Below, piece by piece: positions 17,877 through 25,309 of a DNA stretch of 64,000 nt. The notes below the pieces were generated by a model. That model was given only the letters and a program-made list of their open reading frames with translations, did not search any database and had not been told where the DNA came from. Within the stretch, counting starts at the first letter, position 1; each line of letters opens with the position of its first letter. The DNA comes from Micromonospora antibiotica (GTDB lineage: Bacteria; Actinomycetota; Actinomycetes; Mycobacteriales; Micromonosporaceae): contig NZ_JAGFWR010000009.1 of NCBI RefSeq assembly GCF_017599305.1, positions 167,221 through 231,220 on the forward strand, given 5' to 3'. A program made the translations under genes and the position numbers.

Positions 17877-18118
17877 CGCCGCGAGACGCGGGAGTTCGCT
17901 GGTGATGTCGGGCTCCTTCCGAGTGCCCTGCTGATCCTGTATTAGACAACGGTCGCACACAACACGGTCCGCCCGGTCCGGGCGTTCCCGGGCAAGGCCG
18001 TCACCAGGTGAGCGTCCGGGCAGCGGCCAGCGTCACGGTTCGGTTCCGGTACGCCCCGGCTGCGCCCCGGCGGGGGCAGGATGGTGCACCACCTCCGCAC
18101 CACCCCCGAGGAGTTCCC

Positions 18119-20578
18119 GTGGGCGCACCCCCCGCCTCCGCCGCCGACCGGGCGCTGGCCCGGCCCCGGCGTCGTCCGCTCGCCGCCCTGGCCGCCCTGC
18201 TGGCGCTGGTCGCGGTGGGTGCCGCGATGCTGGTCACCCTGGCCACCCCGACGCCCCGACCGGTCGACGCCCCGGCCGACGAGTTCAGCGCCGGACGGGC
18301 GTACCGGACGGTGCAGACGGTGGCGCAACGCCCGCACCCGGCCGGCAGCGCCGCCAACGACCAGGTCCGTGAGCACCTGGTCGGGGTGCTGAGCGGGCTG
18401 GGCCTGGAGACCGAGGTGCAGGACACCGTCGCCCCGGAGGCCGGGCAGCTCAGCGGGGCGGCCGGCGGCGCCACCTTCGCCCGGGTCCGCAACGTGGTGG
18501 CCCGACTGCCCGGCACCGCCTCCACCGGCCGGGTCTTCCTGGTGGCGCACTACGACTCGGTGCAGACCGGCCCGGGTGGCAACGACGACGCGGCCGGCAC
18601 CTCCACCGTGCTGGAGGTGGCCCGCGCGCTGGCCGCCGGTCCCCGGCCCCGCAACGACGTCGTGTTCGTGCTGACCGACGCCGAGGAGGCGTGCCTGTGC
18701 GGGGCGGCGGCGTTCGCGGCGAGTCACCCGCTGGCCGCCGACGGCGGGGTGGTGCTCAACCTGGAGGCGCGGGGCTCCACCGGGCCGGTGATCATGTTCG
18801 AGACGTCCCGGAACAACGCCGAGCTGGTGGCCGCCTTCGGTCGGGGCGCACCGCACCCGGTGGGCACCTCGTTCGCCGTGGAGATCTACCGGGCGCTGCC
18901 CAACGACACCGACTTCACCGCCTTCCTCGACCACGACTTCGTCGGGTTGAACGCGGCGTACATCGACGGGGGCGCGATCTACCACACCCCGCTGGACACC
19001 CCGGCGGCGATGGACCGGGGCAGCCTCCAGATGCACGGCGACAACGCGCTCGGGCTGGCCCGGGAGTTCGGCCGCGCCGACCTGACGGCGCTGAAGTCCG
19101 GCCACGACGCCACCTACTTCCCGGTGCCGGGCGGGCTGGTCCGCTACCCCGGCTGGCTGACCTGGCCACTGGCCGCCCTGGCGGTGCTCGGGGTGCTGGT
19201 GCTGGGCTGGCAGGTCCGGCACACCGGCCGGGCCGGCACCGGTCGCCTGTTCGCCGGGTTCGGGCTGGCGCTGGTGCCGATCGTGGCCGCCCCGGTCGCC
19301 GCCCAACTACTCTGGGCGGGGATCACCGCGCTGCGCCCCGGCTACGCCGAGCTGCTCGACCCGTACCGGCCGGTCTGGTACCGGCTGGCGGTGGTGGCGC
19401 TCGCCGCCGCGATCCTGCTCGCCTGGTATGCGCTGACCCGCCGCCGGGTCGGCCCGGCGGCGCCGGCCGTCGGCGGGCTGGGCTGGCTGGCCCTGCTCGG
19501 TGTGGTGCTGGCCGCGCTGGTGCCCGGCGGGGCGTACCTGGCCACCCTGCCGGCGCTGGCCGGCGCGCTCGCCGGCCTGGTGGCGCTGCGGTGCCGGATC
19601 GACGGCCCGTGGCCGGTGGTCGCGGTGACCCTGGCCGGCGCGGTCGCCGTGGTGATCCTGCTGCCCACGGTGGTGCTGCTCTTCCCCGCGCTGGGGATGG
19701 CGATGGGCGGGGTGGCGGCCCTGTTCGCGGTGCTGCTGGGGCTGGCCGCGCTGCCGGTGCTCGACCTGCTGCACCCGGCCGCCGGGCTGCCCGGCCCGAC
19801 CGCCGACGACGAACGCGGCGCGGTCGACCCGGCCGCCGACGACGAGCGACGCCGGGTCGCCGCCCGTGGCCGTCGGCTCGGCGCGCTGCCGGCCGTCGCC
19901 GCCGCGCTCGCCGCCACCCTGTTCGCCGGGGTCGGCCTGGCGGTCGACCGCTTCGACGCCGACCACCCCGTGCCCACCCACCTGATGTACGCCCTCGACG
20001 CCGACACCAACGAGGCGCAGTGGATCACCCGCGAGGAGGAACCTCAGCCGTGGACCAAGGAGCACGCCGGTTCACACTTCAGCGAGTACCTGGGCGCAGC
20101 GTTCCCCGGCCTGGGTAGGGAGTCGATGCGTACCGGGGTGGCACCGGCGGCGAACCTGCCCGCGCCGACGGTGCAGGTACTGGCCGACACCACCGCCGGT
20201 GGGCTGCGCACCCTGCGGCTACGACTGCTCCCCCAGCGCACCGTCCGGCTGGCCACCCTGCACGTGGACGCGACCACCGCCGAGGTGACCCGGGCCGAGG
20301 TGGCCGGCCGGGACGTGCCCGTCGGGCGGCAACCGACCGTCGAGGAGGCGTCGCTGGACCGGTGGGGCTTCGGGATCGTCTTCCACGCCCCGCCGCCGGA
20401 GGGTGTCGAGATCACCCTGACCGTGCGGCCCCGGGCAGCCAAGGTGGCGCTGCGGGCGATGGACGCCAGCGACGGGTTGACGGCGTTGCCGGGGTTCCGG
20501 GCACGGCCGGCGGGGGTGGGGGTGGCCGGGTCGCACACCTCGGAGATGCTGGCGGTCGCCCGCACCTATTCCTTCTGA
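18119..20578 (+). CDS. membrane M28-family zinc peptidase
   Basis: The 819-residue protein has an N-terminal membrane helix (~20-43) and a lumenal/outer M28 aminopeptidase domain: His144 in LVAHYDSV, Asp156 in GGNDDAAGTS, Glu189-Glu190 in DAEEACLCG and a late His in AIYHTPLDT. About eight membrane helices (~345-610) and a ~200-residue C-terminal outer domain follow. This layout matches the vacuolar membrane protease type of M28. Substrates are unknown in bacteria. The GTG at 18119 is preceded by GAGGAG at 18108-18113, which is better than the farther upstream in-frame codon. The coding strand stays GC-rich up to its stop, 40 bases before an IS remnant. Confidence 0.88.
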   Translation: MGAPPASAADRALARPRRRPLAALAALLALVAVGAAMLVTLATPTPRPVDAPADEFSAGRAYRTVQTVAQRPHPAGSAANDQVREHLVGVLSGLGLETEVQDTVAPEAGQLSGAAGGATFARVRNVVARLPGTASTGRVFLVAHYDSVQTGPGGNDDAAGTSTVLEVARALAAGPRPRNDVVFVLTDAEEACLCGAAAFAASHPLAADGGVVLNLEARGSTGPVIMFETSRNNAELVAAFGRGAPHPVGTSFAVEIYRALPNDTDFTAFLDHDFVGLNAAYIDGGAIYHTPLDTPAAMDRGSLQMHGDNALGLAREFGRADLTALKSGHDATYFPVPGGLVRYPGWLTWPLAALAVLGVLVLGWQVRHTGRAGTGRLFAGFGLALVPIVAAPVAAQLLWAGITALRPGYAELLDPYRPVWYRLAVVALAAAILLAWYALTRRRVGPAAPAVGGLGWLALLGVVLAALVPGGAYLATLPALAGALAGLVALRCRIDGPWPVVAVTLAGAVAVVILLPTVVLLFPALGMAMGGVAALFAVLLGLAALPVLDLLHPAAGLPGPTADDERGAVDPAADDERRRVAARGRRLGALPAVAAALAATLFAGVGLAVDRFDADHPVPTHLMYALDADTNEAQWITREEEPQPWTKEHAGSHFSEYLGAAFPGLGRESMRTGVAPAANLPAPTVQVLADTTAGGLRTLRLRLLPQRTVRLATLHVDATTAEVTRAEVAGRDVPVGRQPTVEEASLDRWGFGIVFHAPPPEGVEITLTVRPRAAKVALRAMDASDGLTALPGFRARPAGVGVAGSHTSEMLAVARTYSF

Positions 20579-20618
20579 CGCTTGGCACCAACATCGGCGA
20601 CGCCCCTTGACCTGACTG

Positions 20619-21249
20619 TGAGCCAGCGCCGACGCCCAGCGGCAACTGCACGCGTTGATGATCACCTCACCCGAGGTCGTGCGAGCCTGTTTCCGCGGCC
20701 AGAGCACCCGCCTCATGCTCACCACCGCCACCCGACTACGTCCCACCACCAGCGCGGAGGTGGACGTCTTCAGGAGCTTGACCGTCCTACGTGACCTCGC
20801 CCGCCGCGTCCGCTTCCTCGAAGCCGAAGCCCTGGAGCACGAGAAGGCAATCCGGACGATCGTGCGTTCCTGGCGACCGGACCTGCTGCACCTGACCGGC
20901 GTCGGACCGATCGTCGCCGCCACCGTGCTCACCGCCTGGTCCCACCCCGGAAGCTGCCGCAACGACGCAGCGTTCGCCATGCTCGCCGGCACCGCCCCCC
21001 ATCCCCGCATCGTCGGGCAAGACCACCCGCTACCGGCTCAACCGCTCAGGCGACCGCCAACTCAACCGCGCCCTACACACCATCGTCCTGACCCGCCTCC
21101 AACGCGACCACACCACCCGCGCCTACGCCGAACGCCGCCGTGCTCAAGGCAAAGCCGACCGCGAGATCAAACGCTGCCTCAAACGCTACGTCGCCCGAGA
21201 CCTCTACCGACGCCTCGAAACCCCACCCCACCCACTTGACGCGGCATAG
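20619..21249 (+). pseudogene. IS110-family transposase remnant, truncated and frameshifted
   Basis: The first frame (20619 to ~20995) encodes the coiled middle region and LHLTGVGPIVAATVL, the Transposase_20 helix-hairpin-helix motif of IS110 enzymes. The match then shifts by one base in a C-run at 20996-21001. It resumes with IPASSGKTTRYRLNRSGDRQ and REIKRCLKRYVARDLY to a TAG at 21247. An in-frame stop at 20616 precedes the remnant, and the N-terminal DEDD catalytic domain is absent. This is therefore a dead C-terminal piece. I found no terminal repeats. Confidence 0.85.
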
Positions 21250-21332
21250 GAGCGTCCTTCAGCAGGTGCCAGGCCTCGATCATCTCGCCAAATTCGCGCA
21301 CAGGGCTGACCCGGCGCACCGAAGCAAGCAAC

Positions 21333-21364
21333 CTAGGTAGACATCGATACCCTATCTAGGTAGA
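21333..21364 (+). promoter_or_regulatory. paired CTAGGTAGA repeats upstream of padR-like gene
   Basis: CTAGGTAGA occurs at 21333-21341 and again at 21356-21364, 23 bp apart, with ATCGAT between them. The second copy ends eight bases before the ATG. The position and spacing (about two helical turns) suggest an operator through which the PadR-like protein controls its own gene. Confidence 0.5.
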
Positions 21365-21372
21365 GTCGAGCC

Positions 21373-21711
21373 ATGCCAGAAACGCCACGCCTCACACCGC
21401 AGACCGTGGCAGTGATTCGCGCCCTACTTGCCACGCCCGCCGACCCGCGATGGGGCCGTGACATTGCTCGCGAGACCGGCCTCAAGTCGGGCACCCTCCA
21501 TCCAATTCTCGCCCGTCTTGAGCAGGCCGGCTGGGTGGAATCCCATTGGGAAGATCCCGCTGAGCACGAGGATCAAGGGCGGCCTCGGCGACGGTACTAC
21601 CAGTTCGCCCCGGGGGGCGTCGAAACCGCCCGCCTCGCTCTAGCCGATACCTCCACCCGCGCCAGAGACGTCTCCACTGCTGGGCGACTTCGTCCTCAAC
21701 CGGGCTACTGA
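21373..21711 (+). CDS. PadR-like winged-helix transcriptional regulator
   Basis: This 112-residue protein has the PadR/MarR winged helix: LTPQTVAVIRALLATPADPRWGRDIARETGL, then the recognition helix in KSGTLHPILARLEQAGWVES and the wing RPRRRYYQFAPGG. The C-terminal dimerisation part is short (ends ~20 residues after the wing), as in PadR subfamily 2 proteins. It starts at ATG 21373 behind paired repeats that may be its operator. Downstream genes (120-aa and 64-aa small proteins) follow in the same direction and may be its targets. Confidence 0.85.
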   Translation: MPETPRLTPQTVAVIRALLATPADPRWGRDIARETGLKSGTLHPILARLEQAGWVESHWEDPAEHEDQGRPRRRYYQFAPGGVETARLALADTSTRARDVSTAGRLRPQPGY

Positions 21712-21777
21712 TGTGCCCGCCTTGACGAGGTCCTGTCGCATCTTAGGGATACACCGCATTAGCGGGGGGTCGAAGTA

Positions 21778-22140
21778 ATGCGCCAACGGCTTAGTAGCGA
21801 GCCCGATAGGTATCGCGGCAGACGGCGGGTGCCACGTAGGCCACTTTCCCTGGCAATTGCAACGAGGGGTAGGAAGGCAGCGGAAGGTCCGCGCCTAGGT
21901 CCGGCTGGAGCCGCCTCGGCAACTCCACTGGGAGCCTCGATCTTGGGCTTACTGAGCTTTCTACTACCCGCTTCAGCACGAACACGATGGCTGGAGGAGT
22001 GGCAAGGTGAGTTATACGACCTAAGTGCCGAGAACGCCCGTTGGTGGCATCGCGCCGCCTACGTGCTGGACATTCTACGCAGCGTTCCAAAACAAGCATT
22101 GACGCTGCGTTGGATTGGACGCCGCCGAACCAATCCATGA
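21778..22140 (+). CDS. hypothetical protein with one hydrophobic segment, downstream of padR-like gene
   Basis: The 120-residue product has a basic N-terminus (~1-45), a hydrophobic stretch (GASILGLLSFLLPA, ~52-65) and a conserved-looking amphipathic block RTRWLEEWQGELYDLSA plus RAAYVLDILRSVPKQAL. The WLEEWQGEL type of helix recurs, to my recollection, in small proteins encoded beside PadR regulators; that link is from memory and unverified. Codon use is less GC-biased than in neighbouring regions. The ATG has GGGGGT eight bases upstream. No function is assigned. Confidence 0.55.
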   Translation: MRQRLSSEPDRYRGRRRVPRRPLSLAIATRGRKAAEGPRLGPAGAASATPLGASILGLLSFLLPASARTRWLEEWQGELYDLSAENARWWHRAAYVLDILRSVPKQALTLRWIGRRRTNP

Positions 22141-22252
22141 ACTGCAAGGCGTCGCTGACGACCTCCATGCCTCACAAAACGACTCACAGGGCTCCCCGGT
22201 TCGGACCAACCAGACAGGCAGCCCCAGAGCTGTTCAGGACGGAGATACTGCC

Positions 22253-22447
22253 ATGCCTCACTGGGTCCCGACGACCGTTCTTCTCACTTACACCAGTATC
22301 GTCACCCTCATAAGTTTGACTGCAGTGTTCGGCGAAACTGTCGGCCGGCGCACCGCCGCATACAAGGTGCTACTCATCCTACTGCCCACAGGGATACTTT
22401 TCATTGGCGCCCAGTTCGCCGCAGCTCACATCACGAGGGGCGCGTAG
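22253..22447 (+). CDS. small two-helix membrane protein, unknown
   Basis: With the ATG at 22253 (GGAG at 22241-22244, eight bases upstream) the product is 64 residues with two membrane helices: VPTTVLLTYTSIVTLISLTAV and AAYKVLLILLPTGILFIGAQF. An upstream in-frame ATG at 22115 would add 46 polar residues overlapping the preceding gene; I prefer the shorter form. No family is recognised. It belongs to the lower-GC island. Confidence 0.5.
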   Translation: MPHWVPTTVLLTYTSIVTLISLTAVFGETVGRRTAAYKVLLILLPTGILFIGAQFAAAHITRGA

Positions 22448-22671
22448 TCCAAGCAATTCGGGAATCCCTGGCTTCACCCTCTCGCATCTATCACTCCCGA
22501 ACTCCTGCTTCGGGGTCTCGGCGACAACCTAGGGGTGGTGAAGTCACAACTCGGCGATGCGTGTGGTTGCCCGCACCTATCCGCTCTGACGACGTGGGCG
22601 AAGGCAGCCGATTACCGATGACCGCAGATAATGGGTCGCCTGGACCGGCAGGGCGGACTACGGTCCGCAGG

Positions 22672-23121
22672 ATGCGGCTGGAGAAGGTCACCCCGGAGAA
22701 CTACGAGGCAGCGCTCAAGCTGTCGGTGCGCCCCGATCAGGAGGATCTGGTCGGACCGGTGGTCAAGTCACTCGCCGAGGCGTACGTCTTCCCGGACATC
22801 GCCTGGCCGAGGCTGATCTTCGACGGCGACCGGCTGGTCGGCTTCCTGATGGCCTTCCTCGACTACGCGTGGGGCGACAACCCCGATGATGTCCGGTCCG
22901 GCCTCTGGAAACTCAACATCGCGGCCGACGCCCAGGGGAAGGGTTACGGACGGTTCGCCGTCGAGGCGGTGTGCGCGGAGATCCGCGCCCGTGGCGGCAA
23001 CCGGGCGTTCGTCACCTGGGTGCCCCGCGAGGGCGGGCCGGAGGACTTCTATCTGAAGCTGGGCTTCCGGCCGACCGGCGAGCAGAGCGAAGGAGAGACG
23101 GTCGCCGTCCTGGACCTCTGA
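22672..23121 (+). CDS. GNAT acetyltransferase, BltD/SpeG-like
   Basis: This 149-residue single GNAT domain has an N-terminal substrate region VTPENYEAALKLSV and SLAEAYVFPDIAWPRLIFDG, which resembles polyamine acetyltransferases of the BltD/PaiA kind. The acetyl-CoA loop is AADAQGKGYGRFAVEAV, and the closing strand is DFYLKLGFRPTG. The ATG at 22672 is chosen because the homology begins there; the frame is open upstream to 22561, but that part is unlike the family. Polyamine acetylation is plausible, not shown. Confidence 0.8.
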   Translation: MRLEKVTPENYEAALKLSVRPDQEDLVGPVVKSLAEAYVFPDIAWPRLIFDGDRLVGFLMAFLDYAWGDNPDDVRSGLWKLNIAADAQGKGYGRFAVEAVCAEIRARGGNRAFVTWVPREGGPEDFYLKLGFRPTGEQSEGETVAVLDL

Positions 23122-23232
23122 CAGTGAGGATGTAGGAGCGGGTCACCCGGCTGGGCTGACTCAACCCTCTGACGGATTCCAGCCGACACCGCCTCAGCTG
23201 GTTGTCCAGCTCCGGGGCAGTCCAGCGTTACC

Positions 23233-23622
23233 ATGACCTCCATGACCGCCGCACACGCGTTCGAGTATGAGGTTCCGCCTCATGCCGGTCCGCCGTCCGA
23301 GGCCGTCGAGGCGGCTGAGCATGGCAACGTCGTCTACCTGACTCGTCAGGGGCAGCGGGTGGCGGCGATGGGGCCACCGACGGCCCTCGATCCGCAGGGT
23401 CTTGAGAAGATCAGACAGTATCTGGGAGCGGTGGCCAGAAACCCGAACCGGACACCCGCTCTGCGCGCCTCGGCTCGTGAGGAGCTTGCGCGGCTCGACG
23501 AGATCCTGGAACAGGTGATCGACGAGGAGGACGCCCAGGCCTGCGACGACGCACTGGCGTCGATGCGTGCTGGTGAGTCGACGCAGCCGTGGAGCGCGGT
23601 CAGGCGGGAACTCGACCTGTGA
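23233..23622 (+). CDS. Phd/YefM-like antitoxin
   Basis: This 129-residue acidic protein has a Phd-type N-terminal fold hint: SEAVEAAEHGNVVYLTRQGQRVAAMGP matches the 'a..G..v.lt..G.pvA.i.p' pattern of Phd/YefM antitoxins. The rest is helical and charged, suited to toxin wrapping. It overlaps the downstream RelE/ParE-like gene by four bases (GTGA). Order, overlap and sizes are typical of a type II toxin-antitoxin operon, in which the antitoxin also represses the promoter. Confidence 0.8.
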   Translation: MTSMTAAHAFEYEVPPHAGPPSEAVEAAEHGNVVYLTRQGQRVAAMGPPTALDPQGLEKIRQYLGAVARNPNRTPALRASAREELARLDEILEQVIDEEDAQACDDALASMRAGESTQPWSAVRRELDL

Positions 23623-23882
23623 CATGGAAGATCGAGCTCACCAATGCTGCGGCGCGCGAACTGGCCAAGCTCGATCGCCCCACTCAGGTCCGCATCGGTG
23701 CCGCGATCGATCAGCTGGCAGTCGACCCTCGGCCCGCTGGTTGCGTGAAGCTGTCCGGTGGCGATACCAAGTGGCGAATCCGGGTCAGCGATTTCCGGAT
23801 CGTCTACCTGATCCTGGACGACCAGGTTTTGATAGCAGTCGTACGAATCGCCCACCGCAGAGAGGTGTACCGGTCCTTCTAG
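23619..23882 (+). CDS. RelE/ParE-like toxin
   Basis: This 87-residue protein starts at a GTG inside the antitoxin stop. It has the RelE fold pattern ELTNAAARELAKLDRPTQVRI, RPAGCVKLSGGDTKWRIRVSDFRIVYLILDDQVLI and VVRIAHRREVYR. The basic residues and terminal HRREVY resemble the RelE ribonuclease subgroup that cleaves mRNA on ribosomes. ParE (gyrase) activity cannot be excluded. Confidence 0.85.
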   Translation: MTWKIELTNAAARELAKLDRPTQVRIGAAIDQLAVDPRPAGCVKLSGGDTKWRIRVSDFRIVYLILDDQVLIAVVRIAHRREVYRSF

Positions 23883-23888
23883 GGCACG

Positions 23889-24143
23889 CTACTTCCAGCG
23901 GAAATGGACGAAGAGGCGGCCGAAGTTCTTGGAGTCCTTCTCGACTCGGTGGTAGAGCTGCTTGACGTCCTTCTGGTCGAGGAAGCGCAGCACCTTCTTC
24001 TTGAGCTGGCCGGACCCCTTACCCGGGATGATCTCGACCAGGGTGGCCTTCTTCGCCACCGCCTCGTCCATGATCCCGCGCAGGGCGCGGTCGATGTCGT
24101 GACCCTTGTTGAAGATGTCGTGCAGGTCCAGCTTGAGCTTCAT
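23889..24143 (-). CDS. small Smr-domain-like protein
   Basis: This 84-residue protein resembles the Smr domain of MutS2-type proteins: LKLDLHDIFNKG in place of LDLHG at the start, then VEIIPGKGSGQLKKKVLRFL, equal to the HGKGtGxLrxxV motif. Smr domains bind or nick nucleic acids. Here the usual His of the HGKG motif is Pro. The ATG has GGAGG five bases upstream. It runs convergently with the toxin gene, with six bases between stops. Confidence 0.75.
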   Translation of the reverse strand: MKLKLDLHDIFNKGHDIDRALRGIMDEAVAKKATLVEIIPGKGSGQLKKKVLRFLDQKDVKQLYHRVEKDSKNFGRLFVHFRWK

Positions 24144-24211
24144 CCCGCCTCCCCCACCTGCGCAGCCGCCATGGCAGGCCCATCGTAGGCCGACAGGCGT
24201 CGGGGCGAGGC

Positions 24212-24391
24212 TCAGGCTTCGTCGGGCAGGTTCGGCCGGTGCTCACGGATCCAGGCCTCGATGTCCTCGGTACGCCAGATCCGACCAGTGGCGAGCGACT
24301 CGTAGGGCTTCGGCCAGTCGGGGCGCTTCATCAACTGCTCGACGCGTTGCCTGCTCACGCCCAGCCTCATCCGGATCTCGTACGCGCCCAT
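24212..24391 (-). CDS. AlpA/excisionase-type HTH DNA-binding protein
   Basis: With an ATG at 24391 the product is 59 residues: GAYEIRMRLGVSRQRVEQLMKRPDWPKPYESLATGRIWRTEDIEAWIREHRP in outline, the small winged HTH_17/MerR-like fold of excisionases and AlpA. An in-frame ATG at 24406 would add five residues; neither start has a clear ribosome site. The gene is divergent from the 102-aa small Cys protein. A perfect 16-bp inverted repeat lies between them and is the obvious candidate binding site. Confidence 0.75.
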   Translation of the reverse strand: MGAYEIRMRLGVSRQRVEQLMKRPDWPKPYESLATGRIWRTEDIEAWIREHRPNLPDEA

Positions 24392-24436
24392 GAGATGCCG
24401 GCCCATGAACGCGAGGCTAGACACCTCCCCACTGGG

Positions 24437-24473
24437 CAAGGCCCTAGTTGGGCAACACCCAACTAGGGCCTTG
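24437..24473. promoter_or_regulatory. perfect 16-bp inverted repeat between divergent genes
   Basis: CAAGGCCCTAGTTGGG (24437-24452) and its exact complement CCCAACTAGGGCCTTG (24458-24473) are separated by CAACA. The right arm runs into TTGACT (24471-24476) and the left arm, read on the other strand, into TTGCCC. Both resemble -35 boxes, so a protein bound here could control both divergent genes. Confidence 0.7.
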
Positions 24474-24506
24474 ACTAGTAGGTAGCGTAGCGACCACCCT
24501 GAGACG

Positions 24507-24815
24507 GTGAAACCGCTGAACGTTTCCCAGGTGCATGCCCGCCCAGGCGGGGCCGTACGGCCGCACGTACCGATGCGACCGCTCTGGTTGTGCCGGGTGT
24601 GCGCCGCCCCTTGGCCGTGTCAGCCCGCCCGGCTGCTGCTGCTCCTCGAATACCGGCGGGACCGGGTCGGGCTGTCCGTTCACATGGCCGGGATGTTGTA
24701 CGACGCCACCGGCGACCTGGTCACCCTCAACCCGAACGCCGTACCGACCCCGGCGGAGCTGTTCGACCGCTTCCTGGCCTGGACCAGACGCGGAACCGGG
24801 CCGGGGGAAGGGTAG
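24507..24815 (+). CDS. small cysteine-containing protein of unknown function
   Basis: This 102-residue product carries WLCRVCAAPWPCQPARLLLLLEYRRD near residues 27-52 (a C-x2-C...C cluster that could bind a metal) and a C-terminal LNPNAVPTPAELFDRFLAWTR helix. I recall similar short proteins in Micromonosporaceae carrying a doubtful 'flavin reductase' label; nothing in the sequence shows a flavin site. It is divergent from the HTH gene and shares the inverted-repeat region with it. Confidence 0.6.
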   Translation: MKPLNVSQVHARPGGAVRPHVPMRPLWLCRVCAAPWPCQPARLLLLLEYRRDRVGLSVHMAGMLYDATGDLVTLNPNAVPTPAELFDRFLAWTRRGTGPGEG

Positions 24816-24848
24816 AAAACCCCGCCCCCGGCCCGGCGTAATCAGGAC

Positions 24849-25217
24849 TCAGCGACCGTTGCCGACCCGGCTCTCCACCCGGCGCAGCGCGGTCACGTAG
24901 TCGTCGTTGGTCGAGTGCATGGCCGCCGCGATACGCAGGTGGCGCAGCGCGTCCGGGTAGCGGTTGAGCCGCTCCAGCGTCCGGCCCAGCACGTGGTGGG
25001 CGTAGTGGTCGCTGGGGTCCCGGTCGACCAACTCCCGCAACTGCTCCTCGGCGCGGCCGAGCTGGGCGGTCTGGAAGTACGCCCGGGCCAGCAGCTGACG
25101 TACGGAGGAGTTGCCGGGCTCGGCCGCCACGATCGGCTCCAGCAGCCGGACCGCTCCGCTCGGGTCACCCATCTCGAAGTACATGGTCGCCCGTCGGTAC
25201 TCCGCCAGAAGATCCAT
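24849..25217 (-). CDS. tetratricopeptide-repeat protein
   Basis: This 122-residue protein has about three TPR helix pairs: AVRLLEPIVAAEPGNSSVRQ, ARAYFQTAQLGRAEEQLREL and HHVLGRTLERLNRYPDALRH. Each shows the spaced small/aromatic residues of the motif. Such modules scaffold protein interactions. The ATG at 25217 was chosen, with GGTGGGTCGGG upstream. It runs 3' to and in the same direction as the sugar-kinase gene. Confidence 0.85.
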   Translation of the reverse strand: MDLLAEYRRATMYFEMGDPSGAVRLLEPIVAAEPGNSSVRQLLARAYFQTAQLGRAEEQLRELVDRDPSDHYAHHVLGRTLERLNRYPDALRHLRIAAAMHSTNDDYVTALRRVESRVGNGR

Positions 25218-25309
25218 CCCGACCCACCCCCTCGCGTCACGTCGCCATTGCTCCGACGCTGGCACAACACCGGGCGTACCGCGAGTGTTCCTGGGGGTCG
25301 ACTTGTGGC

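Noticed and set aside
20996..21001. Programmed frameshift in the IS110 gene
   Set aside because: IS110 transposases are read in one frame, and the N-terminal catalytic domain is missing, so decay explains it better.
24437..24473. Inverted repeat as a terminator
   Set aside because: It lies between divergent starts, not after a stop, so an operator is the better reading.
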